Shown: in pieces, positions 50,124 to 61,408 of the stretch
Layout: every line of letters starts with the position of its first letter
How positions within the stretch are numbered: position 1 is the first letter of the stretch
Assembly: GCA_025093985.1 (NCBI GenBank)
Contig: JACAAK010000010.1
Location: 1,451,501-1,515,500, forward strand
Reading direction: 5' to 3'
DNA length: 64,000 bases
Source: Calvatia gigantea
Taxonomy: Eukaryota; Basidiomycota; Agaricomycetes; Agaricales; Lycoperdaceae
Translations under genes and position numbers: made by a program
The notes under the pieces: generated by a model
Seen by the model: only the letters and a program-made list of their open reading frames with translations
Told to the model about the DNA's origin: nothing
Databases searched by the model: none

Positions 50124-53100
50124 GGTGTTGAGTGTTGGTCGGGAGGGGGAGGGTTGGAAGGAGGAAATAGGAATGGGGTAGACGGAGGAGAAGAGGAGGG
50201 TAGTGAATATATAGTAAGTCTAGTAGAGAACGTTAGATTGAATTGAGGTGTCAACTGTTTGGTGCTATTTTCGGCTTCTGGCGCTGGGTCCAAGAACGTG
50301 GATTGAATCGATGCAGAGCCAATTGTCTCTCTCGCCAGATCTCGTCCAGATCGACACGTGTCCCTTTCTAGATTCCAACAACCAGCTCTCTCCCTCCTCG
50401 GCAGTCCTCGCCCAGCGTCAACACATACTGTAGCTTGGTCTCTCCAGTTCTCCTTTTTACCCTCTACATATCTCTCCACCTCCTCCTCCTCCAACTCCTC
50501 TCCACATCTGATTTCGACCAGCCCCCCACGGCCATCACTGTTTTGATCCACCATCTTATTTTGATATACCACCCTGCCGAGATGTACCCATAATAGCGAA
50601 CGCCCGTCCTGGCAACTAACTCGCGTTCATTTTTGCCTCGTCACCACCCCCCTCCCCCCCCCCCCCCGACCTCCGGACTTTCCAAGCTCAGGGTTTGGAT
50701 CCTGCTCCGCAGTCCGTCAGCTTTGATCTCGACGGCTCCAACTCACCTACTGCCTGATCCTTCTTTTCGCTTGTGGTCAGAACTCTGGGGTTTCATCAAC
50801 CCATCACTGCCTCCTACATCAGTCTCAGCATTTGTGTGTGCTATCTATGTATCCATGTACCATCAAAGTTCGTTGCGTGACTCGACGAGTGACCGCCCAC
50901 TGGGGTCGTTTGCACCATTTATCAAGTTCTATTCTTAATTCTGATGGTCGGAGACAAACAACGGAGCGATTGTCGGCCCTCCACGTACTCTTAGGCAGCT
51001 AGATCAAAGACCCAGCGCTCCGAATTCCATCTACACATGTAAGAAGTCCCAACTTGTAACACTTCGGCATCAACTACACACACCTCTTGGTCCCTTCCCT
51101 AGTATACGGATACGGACATCAACATGTGTAGAATTAGACAGATTGTAACGTGACCGAGCGTTCGGTACGCACACTTTATCGCCTCTACGTCCCTACGTGC
51201 CTTCCCAGGCCTGTGCTGTTCTAAAAACTGTCACTCGGGCACTCACAGACTGCGGAGGTTCTATTAATTCTCTCAGAAGCCATAAGCAAATCGTAGGTCC
51301 TGGTCCTGGTCACATCGGCCTCAGTTATTTACTGCGGACAGGAAAGGCACCTTTAATAAAACGTTGAATGACAGATAATCCCGATTTAAGGTTTACACAC
51401 CACACTCATTCATATTTGAGGATATCAGGGAGGGGGGGAGAGAGGAACGCTTTACGCCGAGGAGCGCGAGGCATTCCATTCCGGGTCCTCGAGGTGCAGT
51501 TCGAACTTTGCTAGCGCATGTCGTCATGCTACATCACTTGATGGTCGTCAATGTCCACCCTCCACACTCCTCACCGGCACCCACCCCCCCCCCCAACATT
51601 CAGCGCACACCCATAGTTCGCGTCACCTACTTAACGTCTGATGCTACCATGCCGTATTGTGCCTAGAGTTGATACCCCGGATACGTCATCTTAATAAAAA
51701 GCCTAGAAGGGGTTACCTGTAGTATCTGCCAGAAGCCCCTCCGCTCCGAGCTTCCTAGCTCAGTTCAGTATCTACATGGGTGGGGATGGGGCCTTTCGAG
51801 TCAACCCACACTTAGTGTTTCTATTCCATAGAATGACGTGGTGGCGCATTTTGTTTTGGGGTTGGTCATCGTCCGAATGTCTACATACGTACATTGGATC
51901 ACACGACCCGAGCAGCACGGCTGAAAAAACAACAACACTGGTCAAGTTTGCAGTGGCGCAATGTCCAATTGACGTCAGGTCGAGTCATTGGAATGCTAAA
52001 TTGGAAGGAAGGCCCGCCTGCCGCCTTCACACTCCCGGTCTGTCTGTGGACCTCTGAATCGTGAATCATATTGTTCGGATCTTCCCGCTTCTGGTCAAAT
52101 TGCAGCCCAAGACCTCTCGGCATTCCACTGTTAATCTAAGAACCCGATTCTAGTGATTTTAGGGAACCGTACTGGACGCGAGAAATTGGTCAATACAATA
52201 CCCCGGAGTATCCTTTACGCATGTATGTAAGAACAGCAACACAAACGCCACCCGCCTTCCTACCCACCAACATTCGCTCACGACTTCACACAAGTACAGA
52301 GGATCCGCTGTCAGGTACGCACATTTTCGTACAGCCCATCCGTTTGGCTACGGAAGTCTGGGTCCTCCAATCTGCATTATCATGATGAGGATGTCCTTCA
52401 ATTAAAGTCTGGGAGCTTCTAGGCACAGTCTGGTGTCAAGGGGACGGATGGTTCTGAAACTCCAGAAGACCTCCACCCCACTCTTCTTTGTCGATGTAGA
52501 TCGTACCGGAACCGAACCCTACTTTGTACACACCCATCTGATAAACGAACGACTTTTCTGGGGTTCATCTCAATACCCCAAAGGCTCGTGCGCAGGGCTA
52601 AACAACAGCGGCCATTCAACCGTTGCAGGGCAACTTACTGGAGCCTTGTTTGCCCCCCGGCATGAGGGCAGATAGAGATAAGGGGTCCAAAGCTTTAATG
52701 ACTTCCCTGGATACTCCGTGCCTGCGCCTTGCTGCGAGATCCGTTCGGATCATGATACCACGATGATCACTGCTACTTGAAGATAGAGAACATAAAACAA
52801 TGTAGTTCATCACATCCTCTTGTTTAAGATCCGGCAGTGCCGGAGCAAGGTCGTATGACCACTATTTCGGCCTTGCAGTATTTCGGACGTCTCATCATGT
52901 TAAGTATCCTGTTGGAACACCCGCCCAGTTCTGGGTGAAAAGAGGCATCATCAATCAATAGATCTGAATTTATTGTTCGGGTTTGATTCGAAGGAAGTGG
53001 CGGGAGTTTTCGATCACTGATCGACTTGGAGTAACACCCTACCGCGCATCGTAACTCTGTATTTCGATAACTATTTGTAGCGTGCCGGCCTCGGAAGGCG

Positions 53101-55583
53101 CTATGGATCCCTCATCGTTCAGAGGTCGAACTACGTATCCATAGTATCCCATCTTGATCAATCGTAATGGAACGACTTGCTGATACTGATCACTTTGTTG
53201 TGTTGGCTGCGCTCCAGTGTAATGTCCGGACTGGAGCTGAGGAGAACAATGTACGGTATTATAGGTACCAGCTGCGCAGCAGCGTCCTCATACGGCTTCC
53301 GCAAGGAAGTGCTCCAGGTGAAGTATTTGTTGAGGGTTACCGATGATCACAACGATTAGACGAACACCTCACATCGACTATTTTTGAACTCGGCACGTTG
53401 ATAAATCAGAGGGATGCAAGGTAACCACCACAACGAAGTATTGGAGGGCGCCGTAAACACTGGTCGTGTGCCGGGCTGGCGATGATATCATCTTTACCCT
53501 ATGGAACTTACGAAGCCAAAGTGCTGTTGGTTTTATTTCTGTGCAGGGTTTACTGCGATAGCTACATAAATGAGTGCATGACGAAGCCGTTCGGATTGGT
53601 GCCCCGGAAGCCGCTTGCCGGAAAGGACAGTGTACTCCAAGTGAAGTAGTCGATCGGGAGTTATTGAAGCTTACGACAGTTGAGTAGACACTTCGTCATC
53701 CATTCTTGGACCCAGCAAGTTGATAAGTCAGAGATATGCAAGGTAACCACCGCAACGGAATGCTGGAGGTCGTCCACAACACTGCTCGGGTGCCGGGCTG
53801 GTGATGATATCATCTTCATCCCATGGAAGTTTTCGAAGCCAGAGTTGCTGTTAGTCTCATTTCCGTGCCCGGTCACTGCGATGGCTTAATGAGTGCGTAG
53901 CGAAGTCGTCGAGATTAGTATCCCGGGGGTCACTGGTCGGAGGGACAAAGCATCTTCGTCTATCGAGCGGAACAAAATTTCGTTCTCGCAACACAACCGT
54001 CTCTTTGGCGCTCTTCGGGGGTCCAAAAGTGGTGCCCTGGCGGCTTTCCAAGGGAGCTGGATATATCTAATAAAGAAGCACCCTTGAAAAGTGTGCCCGA
54101 AACGCGGCTTCAGGGACTGCCTTGGTGCGCAGGGAATAGCATGCTAGACGCTGAAGAGGGCCCTTAACGTTTAAACCCCAAAGAAGCCTCATTCAACCAA
54201 CAAGCATGGTTTCAAGTATTGCCACGTACAGATAAGATAATGAATACCGCACAAGGCTATGACGATGTCTGAAACAGTATGTAGACGCGCAGAAAGAGGC
54301 TAGAATGGAACCATAATGGTTGATGTCATCAACAAAGACTTAATGAACTGGGCACTCGGCACAGTGAGTTCTAAATCCGAAGATCACCCTTACGAGGGCA
54401 CGGATCATAGGAAGCTCCCAATAGCTATGCAATTCAAACACGTCTGGAATCCCTTTGTCGATGTCATGGTTAGGACCGGAAGGCAGAATGCGTCATCGCC
54501 GGGCGTTTGGCTGTGATAGTGTGTACTAAGTCCATTCGCTGAGGTTACTAGGAGGTTGTGCATATCACGAGCCTACGTGGTCGCGACTCGTTTGTTGAGT
54601 GAAAGATATCGCGTGGGTTTAGTGAGCAAGTCCTCAGGGCAACAATCACAGTTACTTAAGATAGGCAGAGTTTGGATCCCTCCGTTTGTGTGGCAATTTT
54701 CTCATCATTCCACTTTAAAGTCTAGCCACGGTGATTGTTGGTTGGTCCTCGAACCAGAGTGGGTCTCTTTGAGGCAGATAACATGCAACAATGGGTGCTT
54801 GGACGTAGTGAGTCCAGAGCCTGACGGACTGGTCCAAGAGTTGGGGAGTCGATGCCGAAATTGCACCCTATCTGCTTCGTCGATGAATTCTTCACAAGCC
54901 GCATATGAGGGTGTCGGAAAAAAGGCATAGAATCTGGTGAAAGGCCAGAGTAAAATCTCGCTTTACTCGGGATATGGGAGTGTAATTTAACTTAGTGACT
55001 GGCGGTATAGAAGGCTTTTGCGGCAAGTTGAAACCACTGTGAACTGAACCAGGGCTCCGTGAGTTAGTAAGAGGAAATGGTCAAATATTGTTGAGGTGAA
55101 TTTTTTCAAAGATCCTCCTGACTCAGCAGCGCTCGTTAATCATTGTGCTTGGTGCTTGGGTTTCTTGAGGGGTATAGCACCGTTGGTTTGTGTTTGTCCA
55201 ACAGATGTTTTCGACACACTGCCTTTGACCTTCCTTGCACGGGGGTCCCAGGCTTGGGTCTGCACTTTGCCAGCAACAAAGTGAGATTTTGTTTGAAACA
55301 GAAATAATAGAAATGACGAGCGACAACAAACACTAAGTTTCCTCCTCCCTTCTACTCCATCTAGTAATATCCACTTCCACCATCTGAATGAACCTGAATA
55401 AAGCCAATATTTAGTAAAGCTTGGAATACAAAAACCAGAGAACCAGTAATAAGAGCTGGCTAGGGAACTCACAAACCTCCCACATTATCCAAATCCATCT
55501 ACCCCCCCTTTCATTAACACACTTTCAATTTAAACCCCGAATCCATCCAAACCAGAACCCAAATCACTTCACAAAGCCAGCTC
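50124..55583. other. Gene-poor region, 5.5 kb
   Basis: No spliceable gene recognised. Contents seen: pyrimidine-rich promoter-like DNA to about 50560, a 14-C run at 50654-50667, an 11-C run near 51590, and a diverged tandem duplication at 53298-53933. Remaining frames are short and without motif. The region may be decayed transposon DNA, but no transposase, reverse transcriptase or LTR pair was identified. Confidence 0.4.
53298..53933. repeat. Diverged tandem direct repeat, two units of about 318 bp
   Basis: Unit 1 (about 53298-53612) and unit 2 (about 53613-53933) share ordered blocks: TCCA(G/A)GTGAAGTA, GTTGATAA(A/G)TCAGAG, TGCAAGGTAACCACC, GTGCCGGGCTGG(C/T)GATGATATCATCTT, and AATGAGTGC(A/G)T. 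They differ by many substitutions and small indels, so the duplication is old and non-coding. Confidence 0.8.
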
Positions 55584-58500
55584 TTATGTAGTATTCACCT
55601 TTTCTTTCAAAGACGAGATGAATTGTTGATAGCTCGGCAACACGTCCGCACGATCTTGGATGAGTGCACTGAGAGCCCACAGCCTCAAGGGAGGCTCGCC
55701 ATCTTCTTTGACAACATACAGATGGGGGTAGTATACCCCACGCCGCATTTCGCGTATCTTTTCAATGATGGCGTTGACACGTTGAGAGAAGGGGTTGTCT
55801 AGGACCGGAAGGGTGATCTGTGTAATGGTAAGAACGGGTGTTTAGTCCGGCATCGGATCTTATGCTGACCTTTCCACCCCGAAGGGCGTCGTAGCTAGGC
55901 GAGGTCGAAGACGTCCTTAACGAGCTGAGGAACGGCGTCACGTCCGACCCAGAGGAATATCGTCTGGCCGTCTTCAATCAGGAACAGACCGTGTCGTTCC
56001 AGACGCTCCGAAGTCAAGGGAAGTGGAGGTGGTAAAATTATACCATTCTCGCCAACGGTACCAGCCTGCCAGTGCGGTCAGCCTTCTTGAGATAGAGGGA
56101 AAATCAAGTGGGATGGGCTCACCTCAGGAGGCATATTGTGCAACGAGTAGAAAGTCGGGAAGAGGTAAGGAATGAGCAACTGTGATGGCAACGACGTCAA
56201 CAAAGCCTGAGCATATGCCCGAATATCGGGAGGAATTTGTGCGCTTTGACGAACGCCAACCTATAGCATTCGAGATTAATTCCACGGCCTGCATATAATA
56301 AGTCAAAACCAAACTCACATTTTTGAGCAAGCCGAAGGACAAGCACCGGCAACATCTTCAAGTTATCCGAAATCGCGAGTTGGGCGCTGGCACCCGCACC
56401 TCCAGAGGTCATGCTTGTCTTATATGCGATAAGAGTATCCACGAGCCTCTGATAAATGAAGTCTCGAGCATCCTCCAACTTGTGAGTCAATGATCTCTCA
56501 ACAGCTTTATTCGCGAACAGGGTGGCAATGGCGACCTGATCAGCCGAAGCAAAGACTTCAGAGAGGCTGGTCGTTGTTGGTAATGCGAGGGTGACAACAC
56601 GAATACGACGTTCACCATAGCAGGTTGTATGCAGAACGGCAGTCTGGAAGACGACGAAAGGTGTAGTGATGGCTTCCTCAATCTGGATCTCGATTGCAGT
56701 AGGATTGGTCTTGGGGAACGGCAGGCATGGCGAGGAGATCCGTCGAGCGGACGAAGAAGTTGCCGTGGAAGGAGGACATACGCAGGCCTGTGTGCGGAAG
56801 AGAAATGAAGTGGTGGAATGTCGATGAGTGAGTGTCACTTACCGCGTGAAGAACGAACACGCATGACGGCTTCCAGCATGATGGGCATAGCCAGGACCTC
56901 ACCAAACTCACGAGCAAATTTGATAGCATCTTCCTGCCTGGCAGCGTTGAAGGCAGGGTAGTAGTACGTTTGGCCAGAAGTATAATGAGGGAGATACGCT
57001 GAGCAAATTATGAGACAAATTAACAAGCGTTGGGAACCCATTTACCGAGACTGGCAACATCTTGATAGGCTTGGCTGAATAAGAACATATCAACTGAGAC
57101 CTGAGCTCTCGAACAATCTATCGCGAAGGTTTTATAGAATGGCGACCCAGCTTGGAGGAGGCCGGACTCCTATGAGGATGTTAACTATGTCACGACGGTA
57201 TAACTTGGACACCAACCTTAGCCGTACCAAGAATCTTGGGATCCTCACGATTCTTGAGGGCGCCAGCACCTACATTGGGAAGCGACGCGGAGAGAACCAT
57301 GATTTTACCACCAATGGGCGACTAAATGGGGTGGTGTCAATATTTTGAGAAATTTGTAACTTAAACCCGGAAGCAACTTACCATCAGTTTGAAACCAGCC
57401 TGTAAAGCGGGTCCCATAGCACTACCGATGATACTATTTTCTTGGAACATATCATTGATCCTGCCCAACAAGGCCTCCAAAGAAGAACGGGACTCCGAGA
57501 GGTTGACAAGGAGGTCATTGGGTTTAGGAAGGAAGACGTCTTCAATATCCGAAACCACGAGCATCGAAGAATCACCGCCAGCCTACATATCTGTATCTTC
57601 AGTAAAGCTCATGAACGGTACCATCAAAGGACCTACAGGAACGGAGAAGAAGTAAAGAGAGGTGTCGTAGCAAATGATGGCGACCTTGGTGCGCTGGTCT
57701 TCGTCGGGAATGCGGTCGAGGTTTTCCATGATTGTACGAGTGGCAGTGGCGACCATACCTATAGGCAACAACCATTGAGTTACGGCAAGAACTAAGAACA
57801 AAACTACTGACCTGATTGTACCGCGGCATTACTGACATCGATCAAGAACACATAGACAGCGGGTTGAGGTGGGCGAACCATGTACTCGGTCGGGGGCGAC
57901 GAACTCGACAACAGAGTGGTTGAGTTCGGCACGCGCCCACCTATCACCAGGTTGGTTCCGTGCCTGGTCCCAGTCAAACAGTTGAGGAACCTCATTTGAC
58001 ATGTTACACATGCAGCAACGCCATCTGATTCCGCGTCAGAAAGTCCAGCTTGAGAAGGCGGGTTGAGCAGACACACCTGTTGCCACCATCAATAAACTGA
58101 ACATATGGGTTGATGTACGTCCGGCAGCGACGACAACGCGCAATAACGGTGTCTGTGACGACAGGAACAGGTTCATCTCCATCCTTCAATGAGCGATATG
58201 GCGTAAGAATCAACGCGAGAGGAACTTTAGCCTTATTCAACAACGACGACGTAGTTGGGATGGCGTTGAGGGTGCAACGTTGATACGAAGGGTCGGCATT
58301 CGCAAGAGGGGAAGGTGATATACATGAGTTTGGTGGCAGACGAATCTCAGGTGGTGGCCGATGCAACTCGGTGGGTTCTGGGGGAGACGTCAGGAGGTTG
58401 GTGGTGTATAAGTGGAGTTGCTTTTGTCCACCGAGACCCATCTGGGCGAACTGTCCAGAGATGGCATCTACACCTGGTTGAATGTATTGTGGAGGTTGGC

Positions 58501-59046
58501 CATATGCAGCAGGGTCCGCGTATGCGGGTTTTTCTGGCTGTTGACCGTAGTAGGGAGGTTGGCCGGGTGCAAGGGATGGTTGTACTTGCTGGGCTTGGAA
58601 CTGATTCTCTGCGGCTAAGCCCGGAGTGAAGAGCTGGCCACCGGCAACAGGTTGAGGTTGAAGCCCAGGTGCTCCATAAGCGGGATCAGGTATGGCATCG
58701 GCAGCACCGTAGTATGCCTGGGTTTGGCCGGCAGCATACTGACGTCTTTTGCCATGGTGGTGTTGCTGAGGAGGTGCGGCACCAGCGATCGGGGGAGTGC
58801 CTGTAGGCATTGGAGGCTGCCCCTGAGGTACAGGAGGTTCCCATTGAGTGTGTTGAGTCGCGGTTTCTGTTTAGATTGTGTTCAGAATTATTTCAACTCA
58901 GAGACCGGTGCAACTGACCAATGAAGAGGTATCGCTGATGCTCTGGATTCCTGATAAATTGTTTAGTTGATGTCGCAAGAAGGCAGTGGACTACTATACC
59001 ATTCCGCAGTCCAACCAGGAGGCAGTTGCTGAGCCGGGGAGGACAT
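55584..59046 (-). CDS. SEC24: SEC24, COPII cargo-binding coat subunit, with N-terminal WW domain
   Basis: Multi-exon gene. The first three exons give [16 protein letters not shown], then [11 protein letters not shown] and [11 protein letters not shown]: a WW domain (two Trp plus the final Pro, residues about 8-38). A Gln/Pro/Gly/Tyr-rich linker follows. The SEC24 body has [31 protein letters not shown], and the zinc finger [18 protein letters not shown] spliced to [14 protein letters not shown] (two CxxC pairs). The trunk has [31 protein letters not shown] and [10 protein letters not shown]. The helical domain and gelsolin-like end follow ([30 protein letters not shown]), stopping after KEKVNTT. 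SEC24 with SEC23 forms the inner COPII coat that selects cargo at ER exit sites. Start 59046 is the only ATG that encodes the complete WW domain. Confidence 0.93.
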
Positions 59047-59241
59047 GTTTTTGAGACGAAAAGATTATGACGGTTCGAGTATTAATTGTCAAAGTCCATA
59101 TCGCCACGTCCTACCCCAACATCGCCAAACACGTCGCATCACAGTCACAAACACTCATCCAGACGTGATCAGAACGTGGAATGCAAATAAATTGTCGTTG
59201 AACCAATAAGTAACTACAGTATGCATTAAGTATGGCGTGTA
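59047..59241. other. Short spacer between SEC24 and ATP10
   Basis: 195 bp holding the SEC24 promoter and the ATP10 3' UTR (tandem, both minus strand). Nothing else seen. Confidence 0.4.
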
Positions 59242-60311
59242 TTAGCTAGAGTCATCTACTGTCAATTCCGCTGCTGTCGACGGATGTGCCTTTAGCTTTT
59301 TCTTCCTCTCCAAGCGTTTGAGTAGTACACCGGCGCAACTCTCCAATGAATGGACTTCCTCGTCAGTTGCATCTGCGCATCCTCCCCATCGAATCTTGAG
59401 ATTCTCATCAATCAAGAAGACATAACCGACCCGCGTGTTCGTCATCCCGAGAGCATCGCGGACGTACTCCATATTTTGACTTGATACCAGATACGTCGGC
59501 TGGAGCTCCTTTGGAATAATCTTGCGAAGGGAATTTAAGAAAATATTAACCAGGAACGACTTTAGCACGTTCTCCTGGAGGTTGACCTGAACATATTGAT
59601 AGAGTGGATGTGAGGCATATCGGGCATGTGTTGGGTCAACAAAGCCCCTTGCGTTGATCTCGACTCCAGGTAAGTTCCACACCCAAAGGTGGGTGAGAAC
59701 ATGAAAACTCACCTCGGAGACCTTTGTGCCGAGCATAGCGAGCACGGTTACCCTGCCAAAGCACAACTCCGTCGTATTCTTGGTCGCTCCATTGTCTAGG
59801 CTCTTGCCTGTAATGTTCGGCAGATACAAGGCTTTCTATACTAAATGTTCACTTCTGAAAGAAATGGCGCAGTGAAGAGACTCACATCCTCACGAATGAG
59901 GACCTTGGGTGCCACCCAAGTTTTTCCCCCATGCTTACGGGTCATATTCAGGTCATGAAAATAGCCAACGCTGGCCTCCTTTATTCTAACGACGGCGGTC
60001 AACATACATCGAAGTAAAGGTATAACTATTTCCACGAACAGATGTCTTCGTTGGGCCATACGGACATCACTATCCATCAGCTCCTTCAGCCGGTCTGTTG
60101 TGCTCTTCAAAACTGTAGTTGGTCGTTCCCGGACCCCCAGCGGACGGCTAAGGGGTGGAAGGGAGTCAGTTTTCGGAGCATCGGGTCCTTCGATGGTAGC
60201 AAGAGGATCCTGGTCTGGCTTTGGGGAATTTCGGAGGTAGGGGGAGGAGACGAAGGAGCGTGCGAGGCGAGTGTTTGGGACACGGCGCACTGGCCATGCA
60301 AACAAAGACAT
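59242..60311 (-). CDS. ATP10: ATP10, mitochondrial ATP synthase assembly factor
   Basis: About 310 residues in three or so exons. The ATG at 60311 gives MSLFAWPVRRVPNTRLARSF, a mitochondrial presequence. Further on are RPLGVRERPTTVLKSTTDRL, MAQRRHLIREASVGYFHDLN, KHGGKTWVAPKVLIREDKAL and YLPNITGKSL. The thioredoxin-like core has VTVLAMLGTKVSE, VQVNLQENVLKSFLVNIFLN, LRKIIPKELQPTYLVSSQNM and VGYVFLIDENLKIRWGGCAD. These are the landmarks of Atp10, an inner-membrane factor needed for Atp6 processing and assembly into Fo. It is divergent with histone H2A. Confidence 0.9.
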
Positions 60312-60496
60312 TTTGTTGAATGCCAAAGTCGCGACACGGGACGTGCCAATTTTTGGTGATCGCGTCTGTCACGTGACGAGTTCCCCACAAACACATAAAT
60401 TGACGTGCTTACTGGCTCTTGTTGATTCATTCCTCTCTCTCCCTCACACCACAACCTGTTACTCAGCCCCTCTCACAAACTCACCCAACTGTAAAA
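60312..60496. promoter_or_regulatory. Bidirectional promoter ATP10 / histone H2A
   Basis: 185 bp between start codons; CT-rich toward H2A (TCCTCTCTCTCCCTC). Confidence 0.55.
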
Positions 60497-61133
60497 ATGG
60501 TACGTTTTTTCTCTAACACTTGCCTCTGTACTTGTTCTCATACAACTTTTTTTTTTTAGTCTGGCAAGGGTGTGTATATTCTAAGTATCATCTAGTGACG
60601 AAAATATTGAGCGGTTTCGCAGGAAAATCCGGAAAGTCCTCTTCTGGTGGCAAGGCTAGCGGTGATGGCAAGTCCCAATCGCGCTCCGCAAAAGCGGGTC
60701 TCCAATTCCCCGTTGGTCGTGTCCACCGTCTCCTCAAGAAAGGCAACTACGCACAACGTGTTGGTGCTGGTGCACCTGGTACGTCTGATTCACACCTGCA
60801 CCACTGCTTCGAAGCCAACACTTTACGCGCTTAGTCTACCTCGCTGCTGTCCTTGAATACCTTGCTGCCGAGATTCTCGAACTTGCAGGAAACGCAGCCC
60901 GTGATAATAAGAAACAACGTATTGTCCCTCGTCATCTCCAGCTCGCCATCCGAAACGATGAAGAGTGAGTCATCCACTTGTTGACTTACCGATTTGGGTC
61001 TGATATGCCTTTCAGATTGAACAAACTTCTTGGTGATGTTGTCATCTCACAAGGTGGTGTCGTGCCTCACATCGCTGCCGAGCTATTGCCCAGCAAGTCG
61101 AACAAGGGCAAGAAGGAGGGCGAAGAGGCATAG
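60497..61133 (+). CDS. HTA1: Histone H2A without C-terminal SQ(E/D) motif
   Basis: Five exons: 60497-60499 (ATG alone), 60560-60569 (10 nt), 60623-60778, 60835-60964 and 61016-61133, giving 138 residues. N-terminal tail [20 protein letters not shown]. The histone fold is canonical: [80 protein letters not shown]. The C-terminus ([16 protein letters not shown], then [14 protein letters not shown]) is H2A-like, not H2A.Z, but lacks the SQ(E/D) phosphorylation site present at the end of most fungal H2As. Such isoforms may coexist with an SQE-bearing H2A elsewhere in the genome. The chromatin role as nucleosome core subunit is certain; the isoform class is inferred. Confidence 0.95.
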
Positions 61134-61408
61134 AGTGTTTGGACTATACTATTTCATTGTCTAATCTATATTTTTTGCTGTTCGTTTTGTTGGTCTTTGT
61201 ATCAATGTATTTCTACTGTATGGGTGTTTTTCCCTGCTCAATATTCAATTTTACCCATAATCCGAGGGACATCCAGAACGTCTGATTTGAAGGTGGTCCG
61301 TGTGACGTTTTGTGGTTGGTATTTGACTTTGTTTCTGCTCACTCTTGAAAATCAAGCCTGGACGTTCCCTATACCGTTGTCCCCGCAAACGATAACGACG
61401 CACTCACC
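61134..61408. other. Spacer H2A / GT61
   Basis: H2A 3' UTR (T-rich) and the promoter of the glycosyltransferase gene; tandem orientation. Confidence 0.4.

Noticed and set aside
49868..50572. 234-codon minus-strand frame overlapping the hypothetical gene
   Set aside because: Overlaps the supported three-exon gene in another frame and extends into its promoter; low-complexity Pro/Ser content only.
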